From Pseudomonadota bacterium (GTDB taxonomy: Bacteria > Pseudomonadota > Alphaproteobacteria > Rhizobiales > Hyphomicrobiaceae), in NCBI GenBank assembly GCA_023410905.1, contig JAEYPL010000260.1, forward strand, positions 1 through 27,224: a stretch of 27,224 nt of DNA, written 5' to 3'. A program made the translations under genes and the position numbers. The notes below the pieces were generated by a model. That model searched no databases. It was given only the letters and a program-made list of their open reading frames with translations, and had not been told where the DNA came from. Within the stretch, counting starts at the first letter, position 1. The number at the start of each line of letters is the position of its first letter. This document shows positions 14,241 through 22,481 of the stretch, piece after piece.

Positions 14241-17200
14241 TCAAACCTCCAGCACATCCAGCACGCCCGGTACCGTCAGCAGTTCGCCCTGCTGGCGTGG
14301 GCCGATGTCGTAGCGGCCGGGTAGTTTGAATTCGACCTCGCGCAGCGCACCGCGACCTCCCGCGATATTTTCGACTTCCATGGCGAGGCGGATTTCTCCG
14401 CCCTTGCCGTTGGCAGGCGCTTTGTCGAGCAGCGCGCGCAGCTCGGCCATGGCCGTGCCCTTGCTCGCCTGCACGGTGCGGCGGTCGAGGACGATCTTGA
14501 GCGACTGCTGTACATTGGCAGCAGCGGACTCGAGCGGTTCGAGGTTCTGCACGCGCAGCTTCACCGTATCGCCATCGCGCTCCGCTTCGACCGACATGAG
14601 CACGGCCGTGCCCGCAACGAGGATTTCGCGGCAACGCGCGAGCGTGTCGGAGAAGATCACGGCTTCAAACTGGCCGCTGGCATCCGAGAACATGGCGAAG
14701 GCGAATTTGTTGCCCTTGGCCGAGCGTCGCTCGCGTGCCGAGATCACGATGCCAGCGAGACGTCCTGCCGCAAGACCGATAGTATTCTCGAACTCGGTGA
14801 AGCGCTTGACGCCGAGCTTGCCGAGCACACGCCCATACGCATCGAGTGGATGGCCCGAGAGATAGAATCCAACGGCGCCGAACTCGTGCTGCAGGCGTTC
14901 GATGGGTGTCCAGGATTTAGCCGTCCTGAAGTTCAGCACCACGGACGTCGCGGTGTTCTGCATGCCGCCGAGCAGGCTGCCCTGCCCGAACTGCTCGTCG
15001 TCGGCGCGACTGCCCGCCTCTCGCAATATCTGTTCGACATTCGCGTGCACGAGCGCGCGGTTGCGATCGAAGGCGTCGAACGCACCGCCCGCAGCGAGCG
15101 TCTCCAATCCGCGCTTGTTGAGCGCTTTGGGATTGAGGCGCGAGGCGAAATCGGCCAGCGATGCGTAGGGCCCTTTGGTCTTGCGGCTCTCGACGATCGA
15201 CTCGACGGCGCCACGGCCGATATTCTTGAGGCCTGCGAGTGCATATCGGATCGCGCCGCGCGGGCCGTCCGCATTCGACGGGAATCCCCTCTCCCCGTCC
15301 TTCACGGGGAGAGGGTTAGGGTGAGGGGCGGCAATAGATGTTGCGGTTTGCGGCCGCCCATCATCCCGACCTTCTCCCCGTGAAGGACGGGGAGAAGGAG
15401 AAGATTTCGGCTTATCGAATTCGACCGTGAACTCAACATCCGAGCCATTCACGCACGGCGGCAACACGGCGATCCCGGCCTTGCGCGCTTCGCCGACAAA
15501 CATGGCGAGCTTGTCGGTGTTCGCCATATCGAGCGTCATGGACGCGGCAAGGAATTCCTCGCGGAAATTCGCCTTGAGATAGGCCGTGTGATAGCTGACG
15601 AGCGCGTAAGCCGCCGCGTGGCTTTTGTTGAAGCCGTAGCCCGCGAACTTGTCGACGAGCTCGAAGATGTAGCTCGAGTCCTTCTCCTTGACGCCCTTTT
15701 CCTTCGCGCCTTCGACGAAACGCGCCTGCTGACGCGCCATCTCCGCTTTGTCTTTCTTACCCATGGCGCGGCGCAAGAGGTCGGCTTGGCCGAGCGAGTA
15801 GCCGCCCATGACCTGTGCGATCTGGATAACCTGCTCCTGGTAAATGATGACGCCGTAGGTTTCCTTGAGAATGCCTTCGAGCATCGGATGCAGGTAATCG
15901 ACGGGCTCGTCGCCGTGCTTGCGATTGATGTACGTCGGGATGTTGTCCATGGGGCCGGGGCGATAGAGCGCCACCATGGCGATGATGTCTTCGAGACGGT
16001 CGGGTTTCAGGCGCTTCAAGCTCTCGCGCATGCCCGTACTTTCGAGCTGGAACACGCCCGCCGTATCGGCCTTCGCAAGTAGCTCGTAGGCTTTCGTATC
16101 CGTCACGGGCAGCGTGGCGAGATCGATCTTGATGCCGTGCCCGTGTTCGATCAGCTCCAGCGCCTTCTGCAGAACGGTCAGCGTCTTCAGTCCGAGGAAG
16201 TCGAACTTCACGAGGCCCGCAGCTTCGACGTACTTCCAGTTGAACTGCGTGACCGGCATGTTCGAGCGCGGATCGCGATACACCGGCACGAGTTCGTCGA
16301 GCGGGCGGTCGCCGATCACCATGCCGGCGGCGTGTGTCGATGCGTGGCGATAGAGGCCTTCGAGCTTTTGCGCGATTTCGAGCAGGCGTGCGACGACGGG
16401 CTCGTTGTCGCGCTCTTCCTGCAGCTTGGGCTCGCCGGCAATGGCTTCCGGCAATGAGACTGGATTGGCAGGATTGTTCGGCACGAGTTTGCAGAGGCGG
16501 TCCACCTGCCCGTACGGCATTTGCAGCACGCGGCCGACGTCGCGCAGCACGGCGCGCGCCTGCAGCTTTCCGTGCGTGATGATCTGCGCCACGCGATCGT
16601 GACCGTACTTGTCCTGTACGTAGCGGATGACCTCGTCGCGCCGATCTTGGCAGAAGTCGATGTCGCAGTCCGGCATCGACACGCGCTCGGGATTGAGAAA
16701 GCGCTCGAACAGCAGGCCGAAACGCAGCGGATCGAGATCCGTGATTGTGAGCGCCCACGCGACGAGCGAGCCTGCGCCCGAGCCGCGGCCCGGTCCGACG
16801 GGAATGCCGTTCGCCTTGGACCATTTGATGAAGTCCGCAACGATCAGGAAGTAACCCGGGAACTTCATTCCCTTGATGATGCCGATCTCGTACTGCAGGC
16901 GCTTTTCGTAGTCCTCTCTGGTGAAGCCCGGCGCGAGCGGGTTCACTTCGAGGCGCTTGACGAGACCTTCCTCCGCTTGGCGCGCGAACTCCGCGTCCTC
17001 TGCAGCGGCGCGCTCTTCGGCCGTGGCGTCAGCTTTGGTCTGTACGAAGTTCGGCAGAATGGGCTTGCGGCCGCGCGGGCGATACGCGCAGCGTCGCGCG
17101 ATCTCGATCGTGCTCGCGAGCGCCTCCGGCAGATCGGCGAACACCTTGGCCATGGCCTCGGCGCTCTTGAAGGAATGCTCCGGCGTCAGGCGTCGGCGAT

Positions 17201-17954
17201 CGTCCTCGTTGAGGTAGCGGCCCTCGGCAATGCAGAGCAGCGCGTCGTGCGCCTCGTAGTCCTCGGCATCGCCGAAGTAGCATTCGTTGGTCGCGACGAG
17301 CGGCAGATCCTCGTTGTAGGCGACGTCGATGAGTTGCGGCTCGACGAGCTTCTCGCGTGGAACGCCATGCCGCTGAAGCTCGACATAGAGGCGATCGCCA
17401 AAGATGTCCTTGAGCTTCTTCACGCGCGCCGTCGCGACAGCGCCGTGATTGTCGGCGAAGGGCTTGTCGATCGGGCCATCCGGGCCGCCGGTGAGTGCGA
17501 TCAGGCCCTCGGCGTGCTGGGCTATGTGACTGATCCTGGCGTACGGCGCCTCGCCGTCGCTCGTACCCATGTGCGCGCGGCTCGCGATCTTCAGGAGATT
17601 GCCGTATCCGACCTCGCTCATCGCAAGAAGGCAGAGCAAGCCGTCGCGATGCGGCGGCGGCAATGCGGGAAGGCCGGCGATGCCCGGGCCGGATCTGTCG
17701 ATCTCCTCAAAGTCGACGGCGAGGCTTATGCCGACGATCGGCTGGATGCCGCTGCCCGCGAGCTTGTCCGAGAATTCGAGCGCGCCGAAGAGATTGTTCG
17801 TGTCGGTCAGCGCCAGCGCGGGAAAGCCGAGCTTGGCGGCCCGCTTGGCCAGTGTGCCGATCGGCAGCGCGCCTTCGAGCAGCGAATAGGCCGAGTGCAC
17901 TTTGAGGTGCACGAACGTCGGGGCGGCGGGCGCCGAGGGAATCGCTTGTGTCAT
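14241..17954 (-). CDS. dnaE: DNA polymerase III alpha subunit, with in-frame repeat insertion
   Basis: Replicative polymerase, 1237 aa, somewhat longer than usual for alphaproteobacterial DnaE1. An N-terminal PHP domain starts at FVHLKVHSAYSLLEGALPI (His16, His20). The polymerase active site includes PDCDIDF at residues 428-434 and the third Asp, D585, in VKFDFLGLKTL. GRGSGAGSLVAWAL, HAAGMVIGDRPLDELVP and GYGFNKSHAAAYALVSYHTAYLKANF are also present. The C-terminus contains the HhH region, an OB-fold (LAGIVISARERRSAKGNKFAFAMFSD) and a C-terminal tail. About 45 residues near 845-890 are translated from a palindromic repeat (PHPNPLPVKDGERG and SPSPRPSRGEGRD) and are foreign to the family. It is monocistronic here, divergent from the HAD gene with 106 bases between starts. 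Confidence 0.97.
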   Translation of the reverse strand: MTQAIPSAPAAPTFVHLKVHSAYSLLEGALPIGTLAKRAAKLGFPALALTDTNNLFGALEFSDKLAGSGIQPIVGISLAVDFEEIDRSGPGIAGLPALPPPHRDGLLCLLAMSEVGYGNLLKIASRAHMGTSDGEAPYARISHIAQHAEGLIALTGGPDGPIDKPFADNHGAVATARVKKLKDIFGDRLYVELQRHGVPREKLVEPQLIDVAYNEDLPLVATNECYFGDAEDYEAHDALLCIAEGRYLNEDDRRRLTPEHSFKSAEAMAKVFADLPEALASTIEIARRCAYRPRGRKPILPNFVQTKADATAEERAAAEDAEFARQAEEGLVKRLEVNPLAPGFTREDYEKRLQYEIGIIKGMKFPGYFLIVADFIKWSKANGIPVGPGRGSGAGSLVAWALTITDLDPLRFGLLFERFLNPERVSMPDCDIDFCQDRRDEVIRYVQDKYGHDRVAQIITHGKLQARAVLRDVGRVLQMPYGQVDRLCKLVPNNPANPVSLPEAIAGEPKLQEERDNEPVVARLLEIAQKLEGLYRHASTHAAGMVIGDRPLDELVPVYRDPRSNMPVTQFNWKYVEAAGLVKFDFLGLKTLTVLQKALELIEHGHGIKIDLATLPVTDTKAYELLAKADTAGVFQLESTGMRESLKRLKPDRLEDIIAMVALYRPGPMDNIPTYINRKHGDEPVDYLHPMLEGILKETYGVIIYQEQVIQIAQVMGGYSLGQADLLRRAMGKKDKAEMARQQARFVEGAKEKGVKEKDSSYIFELVDKFAGYGFNKSHAAAYALVSYHTAYLKANFREEFLAASMTLDMANTDKLAMFVGEARKAGIAVLPPCVNGSDVEFTVEFDKPKSSPSPRPSRGEGRDDGRPQTATSIAAPHPNPLPVKDGERGFPSNADGPRGAIRYALAGLKNIGRGAVESIVESRKTKGPYASLADFASRLNPKALNKRGLETLAAGGAFDAFDRNRALVHANVEQILREAGSRADDEQFGQGSLLGGMQNTATSVVLNFRTAKSWTPIERLQHEFGAVGFYLSGHPLDAYGRVLGKLGVKRFTEFENTIGLAAGRLAGIVISARERRSAKGNKFAFAMFSDASGQFEAVIFSDTLARCREILVAGTAVLMSVEAERDGDTVKLRVQNLEPLESAAANVQQSLKIVLDRRTVQASKGTAMAELRALLDKAPANGKGGEIRLAMEVENIAGGRGALREVEFKLPGRYDIGPRQQGELLTVPGVLDVLEV
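15286..15398. repeat. REP-like double palindrome inserted in frame within dnaE
   Basis: Two perfect 12-bp hairpins bracket this element: CCCTCTCCCCGT/ACGGGGAGAGGG with loop CCTTC (15287-15315) and CCTTCTCCCCGT/ACGGGGAGAAGG with loop GAAGG (15370-15398). The two loops are complementary to each other, and the inner flanks (GGGTGAGGGGCGG and CCGCCCATCATCCC) also pair imperfectly. The whole unit is therefore one long inverted repeat made of two smaller ones, like a bacterial interspersed mosaic element. It keeps the dnaE frame open. Confidence 0.8.
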
Positions 17955-18060
17955 GCCGGTAAATTACCCGATCGCATTCGCCCCCCAAAGGGCGGCGGAG
18001 GATATGCGTGTCCAGCGTGGATTTGTGTAGGATGCGCTTGACTTGTCTGGGAGAAGCAAG

Positions 18061-18759
18061 ATGCAGGGTATCAAGGCGCTGACATTCGACACGGGCGGGA
18101 CGGTGCTCGACTGGCATGGCGGCCTCTCGCGGGCCATGGCCGAGGTCGCGGGCCGACGCGGGCTCAAAGCCGATTGGGCGGCAGCGACCAACGAGTATCG
18201 CCGCCGCTCGCTTGGGACGATCGTCAATCAGCTCGGGCCGCGCTTCAATTTCGACGACGTGCATCGCGATCAGCTCGATCGCGTCGTCGAGGACTTCGGG
18301 CTCGGCGCGCTCTCAAAAGATGATCGCGACGAGATCTGGCGTGCATGGTTCGCACTCGATGCGTGGCCGGATTTCGTGCCGGGCCTCGATCGCCTGCGCG
18401 CGAAGTTCCCATGCATATCCTTCACGCTGCTCACGCCGCGCCTCGTGATCGATGTCTCGCGTCGCAACGGCATCACGTGGGACGCGATCATCAGTTGCGA
18501 GATGCTTGGCGTGTACAAAGTGCGGCCCGAGGCCTACCAGGCAACGGCAAAGCTGCTGCAGTTGAAGCCGGCCGAGATCTTGATGGTCGCGTGCCACAAC
18601 TTCGATCTCGACGCGGCACGCAAGGAAGGCATGAAGACGTGCTTCGTGCGCCGCCCGCTCGAATGGGGCGCTGCCGGCCCGCCTGATCCGACGCCGAACC
18701 CGGCGTGCGATCTCGTCGTCGATGGATTTCCGGAGCTCGCCACGCGCATGGGCTGCTGA
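18061..18759 (+). CDS. HAD-superfamily hydrolase, haloacid dehalogenase type II-like
   Basis: 232 aa. Motif I is TFDTGGTVLDW with the nucleophile Asp10. Motif II is FTLLTPR (Thr125), motif III Lys153 in GVYKVRPE, and motif IV VACHNFDLDAARKEG. The layout, including WPDFVPGLDRLRAKF before motif II, matches type II L-2-haloacid dehalogenase-like proteins. However, the usual S/T-N-G after strand 2 is Thr-Pro-Arg here, so dehalogenase activity is doubtful; another phosphatase-type or hydrolase reaction is possible. GGGAGAAG lies 4 bases before the ATG at 18061; an upstream TTG at 18043 has no such site. It is divergent from dnaE and ends before a strong hairpin. Confidence 0.88.
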   Translation: MQGIKALTFDTGGTVLDWHGGLSRAMAEVAGRRGLKADWAAATNEYRRRSLGTIVNQLGPRFNFDDVHRDQLDRVVEDFGLGALSKDDRDEIWRAWFALDAWPDFVPGLDRLRAKFPCISFTLLTPRLVIDVSRRNGITWDAIISCEMLGVYKVRPEAYQATAKLLQLKPAEILMVACHNFDLDAARKEGMKTCFVRRPLEWGAAGPPDPTPNPACDLVVDGFPELATRMGC

Positions 18760-18777
18760 TCGCGCGCCTTGAAAGAA

Positions 18778-18806
18778 AAAGCCCCGGCGTGGCATGCCGG
18801 GGCTTT
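18778..18806. terminator. Rho-independent terminator, probably bidirectional
   Basis: AAAGCCCCGGC and GCCGGGGCTTT form a perfect 11-bp stem around a GTGGCAT loop, 18 bases after the HAD gene stop. On the minus strand it is followed by TTTTTCTTTC, a good U-tract for transcripts coming from cca. On the plus strand the tail is only TTTG. It probably serves both convergent transcripts. Confidence 0.75.
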
Positions 18807-18876
18807 GCAATCTCGCTGGCGCTCAGGGGGAGAGGGGGAATTGCCGAACGAGATATTCAGTAATCCCCTTCTAAAT

Positions 18877-18929
18877 TTATCCACGGCCTTCGTCCACATG
18901 CAGACTAAGGCGGAAATGAGTTGTCCACA
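18877..18929 (+). other. Cluster of DnaA-box-like sites in an AT-richer gap
   Basis: Three same-strand sites resemble the DnaA box TTATCCACA: TTATCCACG at 18877-18885 (8 of 9), TCGTCCACA at 18890-18898 (7 of 9) and TTGTCCACA at 18921-18929 (8 of 9). They are preceded by an AT-rich run (18851-18880). The whole gap 18760-19072 carries the terminator, these sites and no gene I can support. The flanking genes are not those usual for an alphaproteobacterial oriC, so a regulatory or titration role, or chance, is more likely than an origin. Confidence 0.35.
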
Positions 18930-19072
18930 GATTCGCCGTCCGAGCCCGCCCTTAGAGGTTGCATCCGGGCGGTGCTCCGTATAACCCGCGCGCCTCGTGT
19001 GATCGAAACTTCCTTGCAGTTCATAAGCTTCCGGAATGCGAAGCGTTTACTCAGTTGCGTCAAAATCGGCAT

Positions 19073-20332
19073 TCAGCGGGATTCGCGTATGCGGATTGCG
19101 AGGCGCTCCCGAAGCGCGGCCGCATCAGCCGCAAAGTCGCTCGCGATCCACTCCGCCTCGATCTCGTCGAGCAGCGCGCCGACCGCCGGTCCTGGCTCGA
19201 GGCCGAGTGCCAGAGCATCGCGCCCCGAAAGTGGGAACTTCGGTACAGGCCACGCGGCAGGCAGCGCGGCGAGGGCATCCCAAGCGGCGATCTCGCCAGC
19301 ATCGTTGGAGCTTGCCGCACCGGCCATGGCCGCACGCTGCCAGCGTTCCGATCCCACGGCATAGAGCGCGCGCCGCCGGGCGCGGTCGTCGAGCGCGAGC
19401 AGTTCCATGAGCGGCGGATCGAGCACGATGAGCGTCCGCGCTTCCCCGCGCGAGAGGCGCAAGCGCTCTCCCAGAAAACCCCGATCCTCTTCGACAGCCA
19501 CCGCCAGCACCGAGAGACGCAGCAGCGCATCGGCCGGGCGTCGACGCGCCACATCCTGCGCGACGAGGTTCCCGAGGACGCTGATGCGCGGGGCGCGGCC
19601 GAGAATTTGCACGATGAAACCATGCGTGGCCATGGCGGCAATGGCATCCGCCGCGCCCGATGCCTCCAGCAGCTTGAGCAGTTCCGCCCGCACGCGCTCT
19701 GCCGAGAGATGCCCCAGCAGATGACGCTCCGCCGCGCAGGCAGCGAGCCCTTCCGCATCGATGCGCCCAGGACTGTAGCGGGCATGAAAGCGGAAAAAGC
19801 GCAGGATGCGCAGCGCATCCTCGCGAATGCGCGCGCGCGCATCACCAATGAAGCGGACACGCCGCGCCGCGAGATCGGCCAGACCGCCGAGCGGATCGCT
19901 GATCTTGCCGGCCGCGTCGCAGTAGATGGCGTTGATCGTGAAATCGCGACGACGCGCATCGGCCGCCCAGTCGGCTGTGAAGGCAACGCGCGCGTGGCGG
20001 CCGAATGTTTCGACATCCTCACGCAGTGTCGTGACCTCGAACGGCACGTGATGCGCGACGACCGTCACCGTGCCGTGGCTGAGGCCGGTGGGGATCGCCT
20101 GCAACCCCGCTGCGCCAGCGGCGGCGATGGTTTCATCAGGTGTAGCCGTCGTTGCGATATCGATATCGGTGACGGGCTCGCCGAGAAGGGCATTGCGCAC
20201 GGTGCCGCCGACAATGCGCGCCTCGTGGTCCGCCTTTGCGAGTGCATCGAGAACGGCGCGTGTCTCCGGGCGCACGAGCCAGGGTGCACCGGCGAGCGAC
20301 GTCGGGATCTTGGCTGGTGCCTCAGACGGCAT
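19073..20332 (-). CDS. cca: CCA tRNA nucleotidyltransferase
   Basis: 419 aa, class II (bacterial) CCA-adding enzyme or poly(A) polymerase-like family. The catalytic motif is IVGGTVRNALLGEPVTDIDIA, with metal-binding Asp56 and Asp58. The nucleotide-selection motif RRRDFTINAIYCD (Arg129-Asp130) and DPLGGLADLAARRVRFIG follow, then DALRILRFFRFHARY and the HLSAERVRAELLKLL motif. The enzyme adds or repairs the 3' CCA of tRNAs in the cytoplasm. It is the last gene of a minus-strand operon, 15 bases after DUF6111. The C-terminal third is Ala-rich and less conserved, as usual in this family. Confidence 0.95.
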   Translation of the reverse strand: MPSEAPAKIPTSLAGAPWLVRPETRAVLDALAKADHEARIVGGTVRNALLGEPVTDIDIATTATPDETIAAAGAAGLQAIPTGLSHGTVTVVAHHVPFEVTTLREDVETFGRHARVAFTADWAADARRRDFTINAIYCDAAGKISDPLGGLADLAARRVRFIGDARARIREDALRILRFFRFHARYSPGRIDAEGLAACAAERHLLGHLSAERVRAELLKLLEASGAADAIAAMATHGFIVQILGRAPRISVLGNLVAQDVARRRPADALLRLSVLAVAVEEDRGFLGERLRLSRGEARTLIVLDPPLMELLALDDRARRRALYAVGSERWQRAAMAGAASSNDAGEIAAWDALAALPAAWPVPKFPLSGRDALALGLEPGPAVGALLDEIEAEWIASDFAADAAALRERLAIRIRESR

Positions 20333-20347
20333 GATGCCTGACCAGAG

Positions 20348-20617
20348 TTAGTCCAGTTTGCCGGGATCGATCTTGCCATCCGTGCCAAGCGATGGTGGCG
20401 TATAGTGTTGACCGGGCTTGCCGCCCGATGTCGAGCCGAAGGCAATGAGGACGAGGAAAACGAGCGCCGTCCCTGCGAGCATCAGCCAGATGAACGGCGC
20501 ATCGTCCAGTACGCCGCGGCCCTGCTCGTCCTCTTTGCGCGTCAGCAGTATGTAGATGACGTAGATGGCCGTCGGCAGGAGAAACAGGACAATATTCTCG
20601 ATGACGACTCGGATCAT
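20348..20617 (-). CDS. DUF6111-family small membrane protein
   Basis: 89 aa with two hydrophobic helices (IENIVLFLLPTAIYVIYILL and PFIWLMLAGTALVFLVLIAF), separated by a charged loop, and a hydrophilic C-terminal tail (GGKPGQHYTPPS...KIDPGKLD). The sequence and its place between a Nudix CoA pyrophosphatase and cca match the DUF6111 family of Rhizobiales; function is unknown. Its start codon overlaps the stop of the Nudix gene by four bases (ATGA), so the two are translationally coupled. Confidence 0.85.
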   Translation of the reverse strand: MIRVVIENIVLFLLPTAIYVIYILLTRKEDEQGRGVLDDAPFIWLMLAGTALVFLVLIAFGSTSGGKPGQHYTPPSLGTDGKIDPGKLD

Positions 20618-21291
20618 CCTCCGTACAGCCTTTCGTGCAGGTTCTTGAGCATGCCGGCGGTCGCCCCCCAGATGTAATGCTCTCCGAATGGCATGGCGTA
20701 GTAGTGTCGCTCGCGCCCTCGCCAGGGTCGGGAATGGTGTTTGTGATTGGCAGGATCCATGAGGAAGGCAAGCGGCACCTCAAAGGCACTCGCGACCTCG
20801 CCCGGATCGAGCGCCAGTACGAAATCCGGCTTCACGAGCGCAACGACGGGCGTCACGAGAAAGCCGGTCCCTGTGCGATAGCCGTCGAGAAAACCGAGCG
20901 GCTCGACGAGCGAGCGCGGCAGGCCGATTTCTTCCTCGGCTTCGCGCACGGCAGTCTCGACGGCATCGATGTCCGAATCCTCCACCTTGCCGCCTGGGAA
21001 GGCCACCTGACCGGCGTGCGTCGAGAGATGGGCCGTGCGCTCCGTCAGCAGCACTGTAAGTTCCGGGCGCGCGATAATGGGCACGAGCACGGCGGCCGCG
21101 CGCGCCGGCGCCATGGCTTCGAAGTCCGCCAGCATCTCGGGATTGAGGTCCCAGTCGCTGCGCGACCAGGAACGCCCCGTGCGTGGGTCGAAGATGGCGT
21201 CGCTCGGGCGGTGATGCAGCGCAGACGTGGCCCGTACGCGGAAGTCGGGTTCCGTGTAGATCGACGACGGCACGGGATGAACTATGGCCAT
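20614..21291 (-). CDS. Nudix hydrolase, CoA pyrophosphatase-like
   Basis: 225 aa. The Nudix box lies at residues 100-124 (GGKVEDSDIDAVETAVREAEEEIGL); its REAEEEIG part carries the metal-binding glutamates. Upstream RAAAVLVPIIA and LLTERTAHLSTHAGQVAFPGG are the CoA-pyrophosphatase (UPF0035) signature. Such enzymes split CoA and its derivatives to 4'-phosphopantetheine and adenosine 3',5'-bisphosphate. The start at 21291 gives MAIVHPVPSS. It is coupled to DUF6111 and cca downstream, and separated from corC upstream by a hairpin-bearing gap. Confidence 0.92.
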   Translation of the reverse strand: MAIVHPVPSSIYTEPDFRVRATSALHHRPSDAIFDPRTGRSWSRSDWDLNPEMLADFEAMAPARAAAVLVPIIARPELTVLLTERTAHLSTHAGQVAFPGGKVEDSDIDAVETAVREAEEEIGLPRSLVEPLGFLDGYRTGTGFLVTPVVALVKPDFVLALDPGEVASAFEVPLAFLMDPANHKHHSRPWRGRERHYYAMPFGEHYIWGATAGMLKNLHERLYGG

Positions 21292-21322
21292 GGCACACGA
21301 GATATGGCCTCACTAGCGTGCC

Positions 21323-21378
21323 TTGGCAATCGCGCGTTTGCTATCCCGGAAGCGCACACGCCGCCGGGATAGTGCCAA
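21323..21378. terminator. Inverted repeat between corC and the Nudix gene
   Basis: CTATCCCGG (21341-21349) and CCGGGATAG (21364-21372) form a perfect 9-bp stem with a 14-base loop. TTGGCA (21323-21328) and TGCCAA (21373-21378) extend the symmetry outward. It lies 17 bases past the corC stop on the minus strand. There is no clear T-run, so it may be a weak terminator, an attenuator or an RNA processing site dividing the two halves of the minus-strand cluster. Confidence 0.4.
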
Positions 21379-21394
21379 TGCCACTCTTGCAGGA

Positions 21395-22426
21395 TCAACC
21401 CTGGCGTGCGGCCGGTATCGCGGAGGCCGGCGCGTCCTCGCTGTGGCCGGGCCTCAGGATGCGGACCTTCTTGACGCGCCGGGTATCGGCATCGATGACC
21501 TCGAACTCGATGCCGCTCTCGTGGCGCACGATCTCACCCAGTGCCGGCACGCGGCCGACCAGCATGAAGACGAGGCCGCCGAGCGTGTCGATGTCCTCCT
21601 CCTCGCCGTTCTTGAGGAGCTTCACGCCGAGGTGCTCTTCGATTTCCTCGATCGGCGTGCGTGCCTGTGCAACCAGGCCCAGCTTGGGGTCTTCGACGAT
21701 ATTGTCGGCCTCGGCCACGTCGTGCTCGTCCTCGATCTCGCCAACGACCTGCTCGATGAGGTCCTCGATCGTTATGAGACCGTCGGTGCCACCATACTCG
21801 TCGACGACGAGAGCCATGTGCACATGCGTTGCCTGCATCCGCACGAGCAGGTTCACGGCCGGCATGGACGGCGGTACGTAAAGCACGCGCCGGCGAAGCT
21901 GTGCCGTCGCGATCGTCGTTGAAAGATCCGCTTTGGCGAACTCGATCTTCGGCGCGGGCGCATCGGCGTCGGAGGCCGGGACGACACCTGAGCGGGCTGC
22001 CGGAGCGCCGCCGCGCGTCAGATAGGCCATCAGATCCTTGATGTGGATGACGCCGCGCGGATCGTCGAGCGTCTCGTGGAACACCGGGATGCGCGACACG
22101 CCGGACGAATCGAACATGTGCAGCAGCTCGGCGAGCGTCGCGCTTTCGTCGATGGCCGTGATGTCCGCGCGCGGCACCATCACGTCCTCGACCTTCAGCG
22201 TGCCGAACTCCAGGAGGCGCAGGAGCATCTCGCGCTCGGCCGGCGAAAAGCCGGTGCCGGTCTGGTCCTCGACGCGCAGCGTATCGCCGAGCGTATCGCG
22301 CAGCGTCGGCTGCGTGCCGAGGCCGAGGCGATTGCGCAGGGCCGCAAGCCAGCCTTCGCCGTTCCTTCCGGCATCACTGCCGTTCGTACTTTCGGGGCGG
22401 GGGCCGGTATCGTCAGAAAGTGCCAT
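21395..22426 (-). CDS. CBS-domain HlyC/CorC family protein
   Basis: 343 aa. Two CBS domains are visible: residues about 79-137 (VEDVMVPRADITAIDESATLAELL ... GVSRIPVF ... GVIHIKDLMAYL) and about 181-236 (VLYVPPSMPAVNLLVRM ... HMALVVDEYGGTDGLITIEDLIEQVVGEIEDEHD). A CorC_HlyC domain follows. No DUF21 membrane domain is present, so this is the soluble CorC type, linked in other bacteria to Mg2+/Co2+ efflux and envelope integrity. The N-terminal 30 residues are Gly/Ser-rich. It follows ybeY by 55 bases. In many Rhizobiales the next gene is lnt; here it is the Nudix gene instead. Confidence 0.93.
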   Translation of the reverse strand: MALSDDTGPRPESTNGSDAGRNGEGWLAALRNRLGLGTQPTLRDTLGDTLRVEDQTGTGFSPAEREMLLRLLEFGTLKVEDVMVPRADITAIDESATLAELLHMFDSSGVSRIPVFHETLDDPRGVIHIKDLMAYLTRGGAPAARSGVVPASDADAPAPKIEFAKADLSTTIATAQLRRRVLYVPPSMPAVNLLVRMQATHVHMALVVDEYGGTDGLITIEDLIEQVVGEIEDEHDVAEADNIVEDPKLGLVAQARTPIEEIEEHLGVKLLKNGEEEDIDTLGGLVFMLVGRVPALGEIVRHESGIEFEVIDADTRRVKKVRILRPGHSEDAPASAIPAARQG

Positions 22427-22481
22427 GGCTCAGCGATCTATTCCGTGACTGCAATGGTGGGGTGCGGGAGCGGGATCTCGG

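Noticed and set aside
16521..18041. 506-codon open frame on the plus strand antisense to dnaE
   Set aside because: High-GC shadow of dnaE: Arg/Ala/Asp-rich, no domain pattern, and the opposite frame has all the polymerase motifs.
18841..19072. Chromosomal replication origin
   Set aside because: DnaA-box-like sites are imperfect and few, and the flanking genes (HAD hydrolase, cca) are not those usual next to an alphaproteobacterial oriC. Kept only as a site cluster.
18959..20341. 460-codon open frame antisense to cca
   Set aside because: No recognisable motif, Arg/His-rich composition, and cca on the other strand is certain.
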